This document shows, in pieces, positions 22,953-31,000 of a stretch of DNA of 36,191 nt. The DNA is from Sulfuritalea hydrogenivorans sk43H (lineage in GTDB: Bacteria > Pseudomonadota > Gammaproteobacteria > Burkholderiales > Rhodocyclaceae), in the NCBI GenBank assembly GCA_945870205.1, contig CAMBRI010000016.1, positions 1 through 36,191 of the forward strand. Reading direction: 5' to 3'. Each line of letters opens with the position of its first letter. The first letter of the stretch is position 1. A program made the translations under genes and the position numbers. Below the pieces are notes generated by a model. It ran no database searches and had not been told where the DNA came from. It was given only the letters and a program-made list of their open reading frames with translations.

Positions 22953-23327
22953 ATGAACAAGAGTGAACTGATTGATGCAGTTGCCGAGCGTGCTGAGCTT
23001 TCCAAGGCAGCAGTCAACAAAGCCATCGATGCATTGACCGAAGTTATCACCTCCGTCATTGCCAAGGGTAATCCGGTTGCACTGATCGGTTTCGGCACAT
23101 TCAAGTCCGTCATGCGTTCCGCACGCACCGGCAAGAATCCGAAGACCGGCGCCGTTCTGAAAATTGCCGCCAAGGCCGTACCGAAGTTCTCCGCAGGCGC
23201 TGGCCTCAAGGCCGCTGTCGCCGGCAAGAAGCCCGTCGCCAAGGCTGCCGCCAAGAAACCCGCCGCTGCCAAGCCGGCTGCCGCCAAGCCGGCTGCAGCC
23301 AAGAAACCCGCCGCCAAGAAGAAGTAA
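22953..23327 (+). CDS. HU-like nucleoid protein with Lys/Ala/Pro tail
   Basis: 124 residues from ATG 22953, with AAGGGG six nt before it. The first 90 residues are a bacterial HU/IHF-like fold: MNKSELIDAVAERAELSKAA, then ALIGFGTFKSVMR, and ARTGKNPKTGAVLKIAA, which stands in the place of the DNA-clasping arm. The last 30 or so residues are a histone-H1-like repeat of AAK, KPAA and AKK units encoded by near-identical direct repeats. Tailed HU proteins of this kind are known in betaproteobacteria such as Burkholderiales; the tail adds nonspecific DNA binding. The gene stands alone in a 171-nt leader gap and is followed by a strong terminator. Confidence 0.92.
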   Translation: MNKSELIDAVAERAELSKAAVNKAIDALTEVITSVIAKGNPVALIGFGTFKSVMRSARTGKNPKTGAVLKIAAKAVPKFSAGAGLKAAVAGKKPVAKAAAKKPAAAKPAAAKPAAAKKPAAKKK

Positions 23328-23361
23328 GCAGGCGCGCTTCCTTGTTCCTTCGGGGACATGA

Positions 23362-23394
23362 AAAGGGCAACCCTCGGGTTGCCCTTTGTTTTAT
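23362..23394 (+). terminator. Rho-independent terminator after the HU-like gene
   Basis: A perfect stem AAAGGGCAACCC (23362-23373) pairs with 23376-23387 around a tight loop and is followed by GTTTTAT. The A-run on the left side means the reverse transcript also ends in T residues, so it can serve the convergent DUF1015 gene, whose stop is 50 nt away. Confidence 0.9.
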
Positions 23395-23436
23395 GCTGCG
23401 GCGGGGACGGTATCCGGAGGAGCGCACCCGGCGCAC

Positions 23437-24687
23437 TCAATCAAGGACGTGCGAGACCAGACCATCGGCCAGTTTCGGCTCGAACCAGGTTGATTTGGGC
23501 GGCATCACCTCGTTGCTGTCGGCAACGGCCATGAGCTGATCCATGCGTGTCGGATGAAGGGCAAAAGCCACCGCCATTTCGCCCGAGTCGACGCGCCTTT
23601 CCAGTTCCGCCAGGCCGCGTATGCCACCGACAAAATCAACTCGCTTGTCGCGCCGCAGATCGGCAATGCCCAGCAACGGACCCAGCAGGTGGTCGGAGAG
23701 CAGCGACACATCCAGGCTGCCGACCGGATCGTCGGGAATTGTTTCCGGCTTGATCGTGAGCCTGTACCACTGTCCGGCGAGATACATGCCGAATTCACCA
23801 GGGCCGGCGGGATGGACGCGCTGCGCACTTTCTTCAACACTGAAGGCCGTGCCGATGCGTTTGATCAGCCCCGCGCCATCCATGCCGTGTAGATCCTTGA
23901 CCACGCGGTTGTAGTCGAGAATCTTCATCTGGTGATGGGGGAATATCACGGCGAGAAACGAGTCCGCCGAGGACTCATGGCCCTTCTGGTGACGTGCGGC
24001 CGCAACGCGCGAAGCGGCGGCAGATCGGTGGTGTCCGTCGGCGATGTAGAGCGCATTCATGCCGTCAAAGGTTTGCGTGATCGCATCGATCTGCGCGGGA
24101 TCGGTCAGTACCCAGATCTGGTGGCGAATCCCATCCTCGGCGGTGACGTCGGCGGCGGGCGCGCCTTGGGCAATCGCGTCGACCAGGCTGTCGGCGGCGG
24201 CAGACGCCGGGTAGGCAAGCAGCACCGGGCCGGTCTGCGCGTTGAGTGCCTCGATCTGGCGCACGCGATCGTCTTCCTTGTCGGGGCGGGTGAACTCATG
24301 TTTGCGGATGCGGTTGCTGTCGTAATCGGCAACGCTCGCCGCAGCAACCAGTCCGGTTTGTACATGGTCGCCGCTTTCACCGGGCATGGTCAGGCGATAG
24401 GCGTAGTAACAGGGTGTCTCGTCCCGAACCAGGACTCCTGCCGCCAGCATCTTCTGCAGATTTTCTGCGGCTTTGGCATATACCGCAGGGGCATAGGGGT
24501 CGATTTCGCGCGGCAGATCGATTTCGGGTTTGGAAATGTGCAGGAAAGACCAGGGTTTCCCTGCGGCGCCCCCATGGACAATGCGGCGCGCCTCATCGCT
24601 GGAGAGCACATCATAGGGTGGCGCGGCGATGGCGCCGGCCTGGCCGACGGCTGGGCGCAGGCCGCGAAATGCTCGGATCAGACTCAT
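23437..24687 (-). CDS. DUF1015 family protein
   Basis: 416 residues matching the DUF1015 family over its whole length. The start MSLIRAFRGLRPAVG and APPYDVLSSDEARRI are characteristic, as are the internal ALYIADGHHRSAAASRVAA, with a conserved Asp-Gly-His-His cluster that looks like a metal or catalytic site, and FLAVIFPHHQMKILDYNRVV. The biochemical function of this widespread family is not established; in other bacteria members lie near serine biosynthesis genes. Here it follows aroG by 8 nt on the same strand, so the two are probably co-transcribed. It is soluble with no signal peptide. Confidence 0.88.
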   Translation of the reverse strand: MSLIRAFRGLRPAVGQAGAIAAPPYDVLSSDEARRIVHGGAAGKPWSFLHISKPEIDLPREIDPYAPAVYAKAAENLQKMLAAGVLVRDETPCYYAYRLTMPGESGDHVQTGLVAAASVADYDSNRIRKHEFTRPDKEDDRVRQIEALNAQTGPVLLAYPASAAADSLVDAIAQGAPAADVTAEDGIRHQIWVLTDPAQIDAITQTFDGMNALYIADGHHRSAAASRVAAARHQKGHESSADSFLAVIFPHHQMKILDYNRVVKDLHGMDGAGLIKRIGTAFSVEESAQRVHPAGPGEFGMYLAGQWYRLTIKPETIPDDPVGSLDVSLLSDHLLGPLLGIADLRRDKRVDFVGGIRGLAELERRVDSGEMAVAFALHPTRMDQLMAVADSNEVMPPKSTWFEPKLADGLVSHVLD

Positions 24688-24695
24688 AAGAACTC

Positions 24696-25778
24696 TCAGG
24701 CTGGGTTGCTGTGGGCGATGGCGTCGCGCAGTGCGGCATGCGCATCGCGAATCATTTTTTCGGTGGTCGGCCAGTCGACGCAGGCATCGGTCACCGAGCA
24801 GCCGTATTTCAACTGCGCGAGGTCAGCCGGAATCGGCTGGTTGCCGGCCTCGATGAAGCTCTCGATCATCAGGCCGACGATGGAGCGATGGCCGGCCTTG
24901 CGCTGGGCCGCAATCTGGTTCACGCAGTCCTGCATCACCAGTGGTTGCAGTTCCGGCTTCTTGTAGCTGTTGGCGTGAGAGCAGTCGACCACGATGTTGT
25001 GCGCCAGTTTTGCTTTCGCCAGCGCGGCCTCGGCCAGTGCGACGCTGACCGTGTCGTAGTTCGGTCGTCCGCCACCGCCACGCAGTACCAGGTGGCCGTA
25101 GCGGTTGCCAGCGGTGCGCACGACACAGGAGCGGCCCTGCATGTTGATGCCGAGAAAGCTGTGCGGACTGGAGGCGGAAATGATGGCATTGACTGCGGCA
25201 TCCAGCGAGCCGTCGGTGCCGTTCTTGAAGCCGACCGGGGCCGATAGGCCCGAGGACATTTCGCGATGGGTTTGCGATTCCGAGGTGCGTGCGCCAATCG
25301 CCGCCCACGCGATCAGGTCGCCCAGGTACTGCGGGCCGATCGGGTCCAGCGCTTCGGTGCCGGCCGGCAATCCGATTTCATTCACGCCGAGCAGGAATTC
25401 GCGCGCCTTTTGCATGCCTTCCTCGATGTGGAAGGAATCATCCATGCGCGGATCATTGATGTAACCCTTCCAGCCGGTGGCGGTGCGCGGCTTCTCGAAA
25501 TACACGCGCATCACCAGCACCATGGTGTCGGCGACCTCATCCGCAAGTTTCTTCAGGCGTCGCGCGTAATCGAGGCCGGCCGCCGGGTCGTGGATGGAGC
25601 AGGGGCCGACTACGACGAAGACACGCGGATCGGTGCCGTCGAGAATGCGCTCCAGCGTGCGCCGCCCAGTCAGCACCGACTCTGCCGCGGCTTCGGACAA
25701 AGGCACACGGGCATGGATTTCCTCCGGCGTCGGCATCGGTTCGAAGGCTTCGATATTGAGGTTTTCAGTTTGTTGCAT
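24696..25778 (-). CDS. aroG: 3-deoxy-7-phosphoheptulonate synthase, class I
   Basis: About 360 residues. ATG 25778 is chosen because a GGTGA lies five nt before it; an in-frame GTG at 25787 is the alternative. It condenses phosphoenolpyruvate and erythrose-4-phosphate to DAHP, the first step of the shikimate pathway. Motifs are VVGPCSIHDPAAGLDYARRL with the metal-ligand Cys, GPQYLGDLIAWAAIGARTSE, FKNGTDGSLDAAVNAI, and IVVDCSHANSYKK. The length and N-terminal region are those of the E. coli AroF/G/H family, whose members are inhibited by aromatic amino acids; which amino acid is not readable here. It is followed by DUF1015. Confidence 0.95.
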   Translation of the reverse strand: MQQTENLNIEAFEPMPTPEEIHARVPLSEAAAESVLTGRRTLERILDGTDPRVFVVVGPCSIHDPAAGLDYARRLKKLADEVADTMVLVMRVYFEKPRTATGWKGYINDPRMDDSFHIEEGMQKAREFLLGVNEIGLPAGTEALDPIGPQYLGDLIAWAAIGARTSESQTHREMSSGLSAPVGFKNGTDGSLDAAVNAIISASSPHSFLGINMQGRSCVVRTAGNRYGHLVLRGGGGRPNYDTVSVALAEAALAKAKLAHNIVVDCSHANSYKKPELQPLVMQDCVNQIAAQRKAGHRSIVGLMIESFIEAGNQPIPADLAQLKYGCSVTDACVDWPTTEKMIRDAHAALRDAIAHSNPA

Positions 25779-25818
25779 GTCCGTCACCGTGATAGTCGCG
25801 CCTGCGACTCACAAAGCT

Positions 25819-25860
25819 CCCTTCTCCCCTGGCGGGAGAAGGGCTGGGGAAGAGGGGGGA
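25819..25860 (+). repeat. REP-like hairpin plus G-rich tail (copy B)
   Basis: CCCTTCTCCC (25819-25828) pairs perfectly with 25834-25843 and is followed by CTGGGGAAGAGGGGGG. It lies between aroG and the PIN toxin gene. It has the same plan as copy A (528-559) and the copy embedded in mfd (30151-30188, opposite orientation). Confidence 0.6.
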
Positions 25861-25906
25861 ATGGCGCGGCGTCCATGGTCAGGGCAGAGTCGTCACTCAT
25901 GTTGGG

Positions 25907-26293
25907 TTACCAGATGCGTTTGATGCCGTAGTCCGAAAAGGCCCGATCGGAACTGACGACGGGTAGCTTGCGGTTTTTTGCCTGCGCGACCAGCAGCCGA
26001 TCGAAGGGGTCGCGGTGATGCAGGGGCAGGTTTTCGATGGCAGCGACGTCATCGAGTTCGATGCCGAGCAGGCGAAAGCCGTTGGCCTCGATATGGCTGG
26101 CCACATAGCGGCCTACGGGTTGCGCCAGTCTGATGCCGCCCTGACCGGACTTGATTGCCAGTTCCCATGCTACAACGACGCTGACGAGGATTTCGTTGTC
26201 GGGATTGGCAATGCAGGATTTCGCCTTGACGGACAGTTTGTCATCGCCTTCCACCCAGCGCAGGAAGGCGTTCGTGTCCAGCAGCGCAATCAC
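25907..26293 (-). CDS. PIN-domain toxin paired with a Phd-type antitoxin
   Basis: 128 residues with a GTG start. It begins MIALLDTNAFLRWVEGDD (first Asp at residue 6), has AWELAIKSGQGG with the central Glu, and HHRDPFDRLLVAQA with a conserved Asp, ending with VVSSDRAFSDYG. This composition is typical of the PIN subfamily that pairs with Phd/YefM antitoxins. It should be a metal-dependent ribonuclease. The start codon overlaps the antitoxin stop (GTGA), giving translational coupling. All conserved acidic residues are present, so it looks intact. It is distinct from the PIN protein at 943-1371. Confidence 0.87.
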   Translation of the reverse strand: MIALLDTNAFLRWVEGDDKLSVKAKSCIANPDNEILVSVVVAWELAIKSGQGGIRLAQPVGRYVASHIEANGFRLLGIELDDVAAIENLPLHHRDPFDRLLVAQAKNRKLPVVSSDRAFSDYGIKRIW

Positions 26294-26520
26294 TTGGTGT
26301 AATCCTCGAAGCCTTGCGGGATCGCGTCGAAGTTCTCGGCCATGAAGAGGATTTGTCCCTTGCCCGAGCCGGGCGCGCGCTTCTGCCGTGCGCGCTTGAT
26401 CGGCACCAGCATCGCCAGCGGCTTATTGTCGCGGGCGATGACGATTTCCTCGCCCATCATGGCTTTCTGTACCAACTCCGAGAGATGGGCCTTGGCTTCG
26501 GCGATGTTGAATTGCTGCAT
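26290..26520 (-). CDS. Phd/YefM-family antitoxin
   Basis: 76 residues from ATG 26520, chosen because AAGGAG is five nt upstream; longer frames would include the operator. The sequence MQQFNIAEAKAHLSELVQKA is the classic Phd/YefM N-terminal DNA-binding start, followed by GEEIVIARDNKPLAMLVPI. The remaining tail is expected to neutralise the toxin. It precedes the PIN toxin gene in the usual antitoxin-first order. A 12-bp palindrome covering the -10 box lies 15-39 nt upstream, as expected for autoregulation. Confidence 0.9.
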   Translation of the reverse strand: MQQFNIAEAKAHLSELVQKAMMGEEIVIARDNKPLAMLVPIKRARQKRAPGSGKGQILFMAENFDAIPQGFEDYTK

Positions 26521-26534
26521 GGGGGCTCCTTCAG

Positions 26535-26559
26535 TGTTGGTCATTTTAAATGACCAACA
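26535..26559. promoter_or_regulatory. 12-bp inverted repeat, probable Phd operator
   Basis: TGTTGGTCATTT (26535-26546) and its exact complement (26548-26559) flank one T. The site overlaps the candidate -10 box and ends 15 nt before the antitoxin start, so bound antitoxin would block RNA polymerase. Confidence 0.75.
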
Positions 26560-26571
26560 ACGGCGGGTCAA
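26543..26571 (-). promoter_or_regulatory. Promoter of the Phd/PIN toxin-antitoxin pair
   Basis: On the minus strand TTGACC (26571-26566) and TAAAAT (26548-26543) are separated by exactly 17 nt, each five of six consensus bases. It is the clearest sigma-70 promoter in the window. The -10 lies within the operator palindrome. Confidence 0.75.
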
Positions 26572-26687
26572 GGTGTGGGCTGCGGAGATTACGGAAGGTT
26601 GGAGCGTGGTTCGGTGTGAATGAGGCTCGCCGTGGTCCGGTTGCGGTCGTCTCGTTTCAATAGTTAAAGTCGGCGCTGGTGAGACGG

Positions 26688-26731
26688 TGGTTCTCGGGCT
26701 TATGTTGAGCTCAACATAAGCCCGAGAACCA
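26688..26731. repeat. 44-bp perfect palindrome
   Basis: Two 22-bp arms (26688-26709 and 26710-26731) are exact complements with no spacer. Outside them, 26670-26687 matches the complement of 26785-26802 at 17 of 18 positions. The whole is therefore an inverted duplication with about 53 nt present only on the right side. It lies between the Phd promoter and the mfd relic. Such a structure would extrude a cruciform and is normally unstable. Confidence 0.9.
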
Positions 26732-26812
26732 GCCCTTGCTCCAGTCCTCCAACCCGCAGCCGATTTCATTGAACTCGGCGACCGCCGTCTCGCCAGCGCC
26801 GAGTTTTTTCAT
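26711..26812 (-). CDS. Small hypothetical ORF coupled to the mfd relic
   Basis: A 33-codon frame whose ATG shares one base with the TGA of the relic (TGATG). It starts MKKLGAGETAVAEF and ends in GWFSGLC, with its stop inside the right arm of the palindrome. I do not recognise it. It may be the truncated start of the gene that once followed the donor mfd, or chance. Confidence 0.25.
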   Translation of the reverse strand: MKKLGAGETAVAEFNEIGCGLEDWSKGWFSGLC

Positions 26813-27022
26813 CAGCGCCTGAGGCGGCGAAAGGGTTCCTTTACCGGGGCCGCCCTCTCGCCGAGCGCGGCGGTCGGCTTCTGCCAGATCAGCCTTTTCG
26901 GGCCGGCGAGCTTGAAGCTGCGGTCGGACTGGATCACCAGGATGATGTCGGCCGGGTCCAGGGGCCGGCATTTCGCCGCAGCGATCAATCAGCTCCACGC
27001 GCATGGCGCGCGGCTCGTCGTC
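26812..27022 (-). pseudogene. Relic of an mfd 3' end, internally deleted
   Basis: Translated on the minus strand, 26958-26812 reads DPADIILVIQSDRSFKLAGP and onward to a TGA. It aligns without gaps with the last 48 residues of the intact Mfd at about 35 positions. Just upstream, in another frame, DDEPRAMRVELIDRCGEMP (27022 to about 26966) matches the DDELRLMQEELIDRYGEMP part of Mfd. About 38 intervening residues are missing and the frame is broken at the junction. The divergence shows it is not a recent copy of the resident mfd. It lies in the same orientation as mfd, with a toxin-antitoxin pair between them. Confidence 0.85.
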
Positions 27023-27044
27023 GCGTCATGGACTGGCACGGCCG

Positions 27045-27428
27045 TCAGGCGCCGGGCCACAGGCGCGCGAAGTCGAAGGAGAGCTGGCGGTGATGGCGGA
27101 TCGATAGCAGGTATATGGTGGCGCTGGCCTCCGTCGCGGCGTAGAGCAGCAGGTAGTCGCCGTGCAGGTATTCGCGTAGCGCGTCCGGTGCGCCCGCCGG
27201 CAGGGCGGCCAGTTGCGCCAGTGCCTCGGCGGACTGCGGCGGGTTGTCCAGGTAGCGCCGGCCGATGCGCGGAAAGCGTTGCAGGTTGGGGATGACCGTG
27301 GCCCGCAGTTCGGCCAGCAGCGCGTCGAAGGCAAAGCCGGCATCTGCTTCGATCAGGAAGGCCTCGATGGATTCCAGGCGCTCCAGGAAGCTGGCGGTCA
27401 GCTCGACCCGATAGCGCGTGTCAGCCAC
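27045..27428 (-). CDS. RelE/ParE-superfamily toxin
   Basis: 127 residues with a GTG start. The order YRVELTASFLERLESIEAFL, then NLQRFPRIGRRYLDNPP, then REYLHGDYLLLYAATEASA and the terminal IYLLSIRHHRQLSFDF fits the RelE/ParE fold. The terminal strand with IRHHRQ is typical. RelE members cleave mRNA on the ribosome and ParE members poison gyrase; this one cannot be assigned to either. It follows its antitoxin with an 8-nt overlap. Confidence 0.85.
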   Translation of the reverse strand: MADTRYRVELTASFLERLESIEAFLIEADAGFAFDALLAELRATVIPNLQRFPRIGRRYLDNPPQSAEALAQLAALPAGAPDALREYLHGDYLLLYAATEASATIYLLSIRHHRQLSFDFARLWPGA

Positions 27429-27759
27429 GCTTCCTGGCGACTTTCGTTGAACCGGCGACCTTTGCGACGCTGGCCGCGCGGCGTTGCTGGATGCGGGCGA
27501 TGGCCTTGTCGGCCTCGACGGTGCGACCGGCGGCGATGTCGGCCAGACCGCGTTTGGCGTCGTCGATCAACAGCAGGTGGATGCGTTCGCGCTCGAGGCG
27601 ATGGTAGTAGTCCAGCCGGTCAGCATCGATCAGGGCGACATAGCTCTCGCCGTTCTTGGTGATGATCTTCTCGGCGCCGGCCTTGGCCTGATCGGCCAGG
27701 TCGGAGAGCTTGGCGCGCGCCTGGGTGAACGGCACTACGTCGCAGGCAGAAAAACTCAT
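27421..27759 (-). CDS. Phd/YefM-like antitoxin with long C-terminal tail
   Basis: 112 residues from ATG 27759, which has AAGGAG six nt upstream; the ATG six codons earlier lacks a good site. VVPFTQARAKLSDLADQAKA and KIITKNGESYVALID are the Phd/YefM pattern. After about residue 55 it has a helical tail (RLERERIHLLLIDDAKRG) and a basic C terminus (KVAGSTKVARKRG). The tail is longer than in the Phd antitoxin at 26290 and likely binds the RelE/ParE-like toxin. The end overlaps the toxin gene. Confidence 0.85.
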   Translation of the reverse strand: MSFSACDVVPFTQARAKLSDLADQAKAGAEKIITKNGESYVALIDADRLDYYHRLERERIHLLLIDDAKRGLADIAAGRTVEADKAIARIQQRRAASVAKVAGSTKVARKRG

Positions 27760-27796
27760 GATCGGCTCCTTGTCCATGGATTACAGAATTCTGCGC

Positions 27797-27826
27797 AGTA
27801 TAGCGGGCCGCAAGGGCCAGCGTCTA
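27797..27826 (-). promoter_or_regulatory. Candidate promoter of the Phd/RelE-like pair
   Basis: On the minus strand TAGACG (27826-27821) and TATACT (27802-27797) are 18 nt apart, the -10 matching five of six. The -35 falls in a small inverted repeat (27822-27826 with 27832-27836). A 10-bp palindrome CAGAATTCTG (27784-27793) lies between the -10 and the start codon and could be an operator half. Moderate support. Confidence 0.45.
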
Positions 27827-27839
27827 CCGCCTAGACCCT

Positions 27840-28015
27840 GTGCCGGGATCTGGGTGCCTTCTTCGCACCTTATCGGGGCCCTTGGTGGGCCCTGCATGGC
27901 CCACCGACCGGCGAAGGCGCGAAGCAGTGCTTCGGCGACACCCCCTTCGCCGTCCCGCCAGCGCCGCCCGCAAGGGATACCGTCTCCGGCTTCGCCGTAG
28001 ACATAACTCCTCGGT
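27840..28015. other. Non-coding gap between mfd and the toxin-antitoxin pair
   Basis: No plausible gene. It holds an 8-bp hairpin GGTGGGCC (27884-27891 with 27898-27905) with a 6-nt loop and no T-run, followed by GC-rich spacer with short repeats of a GAAG/CGGCGAAG type. The hairpin could stall or end mfd transcription but is not a canonical terminator. Confidence 0.4.
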
Positions 28016-31000
28016 TCAGCGCATGAGCCGACGAAAGAGTTCGTTCACCGCCGCCACCCGCTCCTTGAGGGCGGCAGTCGGCTTCTGCCAGAGCAGCCTG
28101 TCCTGTCCCGCCAGCTTGAAGCTGCGGTCGCTCTGAAGCAGGCGGATGATGTTTGCGGGGTCGATGGGAGGGTTCGGAACGAACTGAATCTGAATCGCGG
28201 CCGGACCGGCATCCAGCTTGGCGAGGCCCAGTACGCGACCGGCCAGCCGCAGACGGTGGGTTTCCATCAGGGCGAGGCTCTGCGTCGGCATTTCGCCATA
28301 GCGGTCGATCAGTTCTTCCTGCATCAGGCGCAACTCGTCGTCGCTATCGCAATTGGCCAGGCGCTTATACAGAGTCAGGCGCTCATGCACGTCGGGGCAG
28401 TAGTCGCTGGTCAGCAATGCTGGCACGCGCAGGTTGATTTCCGAAGTTATCGACAGCGGCTGGGTCAGGTCGGGAACTTTCTCGCCGGCCTTTAGCGCGC
28501 GCACTGCCGCATTGAGCATGTTGGTGTACATGGCGAAGCCGATTTCGTGGATTTCGCCGCTCTGAGATTCGCCGAGTACCTCGCCGGCACCGCGGATTTC
28601 AAGGTCATGCATGGCGAGGAAGAAGCCGGAGCCGAGCTCCTCCATGGCCTGGATGGCGTCGAGGCGGCGCTTGGCCTGTGCCGTCGGCTTGGCATCCTCA
28701 TGGGTAAACAGGTAGGCGTAGGCCTGGTGGTGCGAGCGGCCGACGCGGCCGCGCAACTGGTGCAGTTGGGCCAGGCCGAACTTGTCGGCGCGGTTGATGA
28801 CAATGGTGTTGGCATGCGGGTTGTCGATGCCGGTTTCGATGATGGTCGAGCACAAGAGCAGGTTGTGCTTCTGCTGGGTGAATTCGCGCATCACGCGTTC
28901 GAGTTCGCGTTCCGGCAACTGGCCGTGGCCGATCACCATGCGCGCCTCGGGCAGCAGGGTTTGCAGCCGCTCCTTCATGTTCTCGATGGTGTCGACTTCG
29001 TTGTGCAGGAAATACACCTGGCCGCCGCGCTTGAACTCGCGCAAACAGGCTTCACGCACCTGGCCATTGGACCATTTGGTGACGAAAGTCTTGATCGCCA
29101 GGCGCTTTTGCGGCGGTGTGGCGATCACCGAAAAATCGCGCAGGCCTTCGAGAGAAAGTCCCAGCGTGCGCGGGATCGGCGTCGCCGTCAGGGTCAGTAC
29201 ATCGACCGAAGCGCGCAGGGCCTTCAGTGCTTCCTTCTGGCGCACACCGAAGCGGTGCTCTTCGTCGATGATGATGAGGCCCAAGCGCTCGAAGCGGACG
29301 TCCTTTTGCAGCAGGCGATGAGTACCGATCAGAATGTCGATCTTGCCCTGCGCCAGCAGTTCGACGGCAGCATCCTGTTCCTTCGCGGACTTGAAGCGCG
29401 AAATCTCGGCCACCTTGATCGGCCAGTTGGCGAAGCGGTCGGAAAAATTCTGGTAGTGCTGTTCGGCCAGGAGCGTGGTGGGACAGAGGATCGCCACCTG
29501 CTTGCCATCGGCCACAGCCACGAATGCGGCACGCATCGCCACTTCCGTCTTGCCGAAACCGACGTCGCCGCAGACCAGCCTGTCCATCGGCTTGCCGGAT
29601 TTCATGTCCTCGATCACGGCATTGATCGCGGTCTGCTGGTCGGGCGTTTCCTCGAAGCCGAAGCCGTCGGCGAAGGCTTCGAGGTCGTGCTGCTTGAACT
29701 CGAACCTGTGCCCTTCGCGAAGCGCGCGCTGCGCATATAGGTGCAGCAGTTCGGCGGCGGTGTCATGCACTTGTTCGGCGGCCTTCTTTTTGGCCTTTTC
29801 CCACTGTCCGGAGCCCAGCGTGTGCAGCTGGATCGATTCCGGGTCGGCACCGCTGTAGCGCGAGATGACCTGTAATTGTGCGACCGGCACGTAGAGCTTG
29901 GCACCGTTGGCATATTCGAGATGCAGGAATTCCCCGCCTTCATCCTTCTGGCCCTCGCCGAAATCCATGTGCAGCAGACCCAGATAGCGGCCGATGCCGT
30001 GGCTCTCATGCACCACCGGGTCGCCCACTTTCAGTTCGGAGAGGTCGCGCAGCCAGCCTTCCAGGTTGGCACGGCGGGCGTCGGTGCGGCGCCCACGCGG
30101 CCTTGCGGTGGCCGCATACAACTCGTTCTCGGTGACGATCGCTATGCCGACCCCATCCCCACCCCGGCCCTCCCCTTGAAGGAGAGGGAGAAGGAGGAAG
30201 CCACCGGAGAGCGGACCGACGCTGAGCATGAAGGCTTCATCGCTGGCGAGAAACTCGGCGAAGTCATTGCAGGCGACGGGCGGCAGCTGGTATTCGACGA
30301 GATAGTCGTTGAGCGTCTGTCGCCGCCCGGCCGACTCCGCCAGCAGCAGCACCCGCCCGCCATGGCGCCCAAGGAAATCGCGCAATGCTGCCAAGGGATC
30401 GTCGGCCTTGCGGTTGACCGCCAGGGAAGGCAGTGTGGCCCGTCCGTCTGGGTCGTTCGCGGCCCTGAGCCTGAACTGCGCCAGGGCGTTGGCGCCGAGG
30501 AAAAACTCTTCATCGCGCAGGAACAACTCGCCCGGTGGCAGCACTGGACGCGAGCGGTCACCGCCCAGCATCCGGTAGCGGCCAGCGGTGTCGGCCCAGA
30601 ACTCGGCAATCGCGCCAGCGACATCACCGTGCAGCAGCAGCACGGCATTTTCGGGCAGGTAGTCGAACAGGGTCGCCGTGGCGTCGAAGAACAGCGGCAG
30701 GTAGTACTCGATGCCGGCGGGGAGGATTCCGCTGGAAACGTCCTTGTACAGGCTGATGCGCGAGGCATCGCCCTCGAAGGCCTCGCGGAAACGCTGGCGA
30801 AACGTGGTGCGGCCGGCGTCGCCAGCGGGAAACTCGCGCGCCGGCAGCAGGCGAATTTCCGGCACCGGGTAGAGCGTTCGCTGCGAGTCCACATCGAAAC
30901 TGCGGATGGTTTCGACTTCGTCGTCGAACAGTTCGATGCGGTAGGGCAGGGCGGTGCCCATCGGGAACAAGTCGACCAGTCCGCCGCGCACGCTGTACTC

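Noticed and set aside
23230-23327. Short direct repeats resembling a CRISPR or tandem-repeat array
   Set aside because: They lie within the HU-like reading frame and encode its Lys/Ala/Pro tail; there are no unique spacers.
26533-26769. A longer N-terminal extension of the Phd antitoxin gene
   Set aside because: It would cover the promoter and operator; the ATG at 26520 has an AAGGAG at good spacing and matches the family start.
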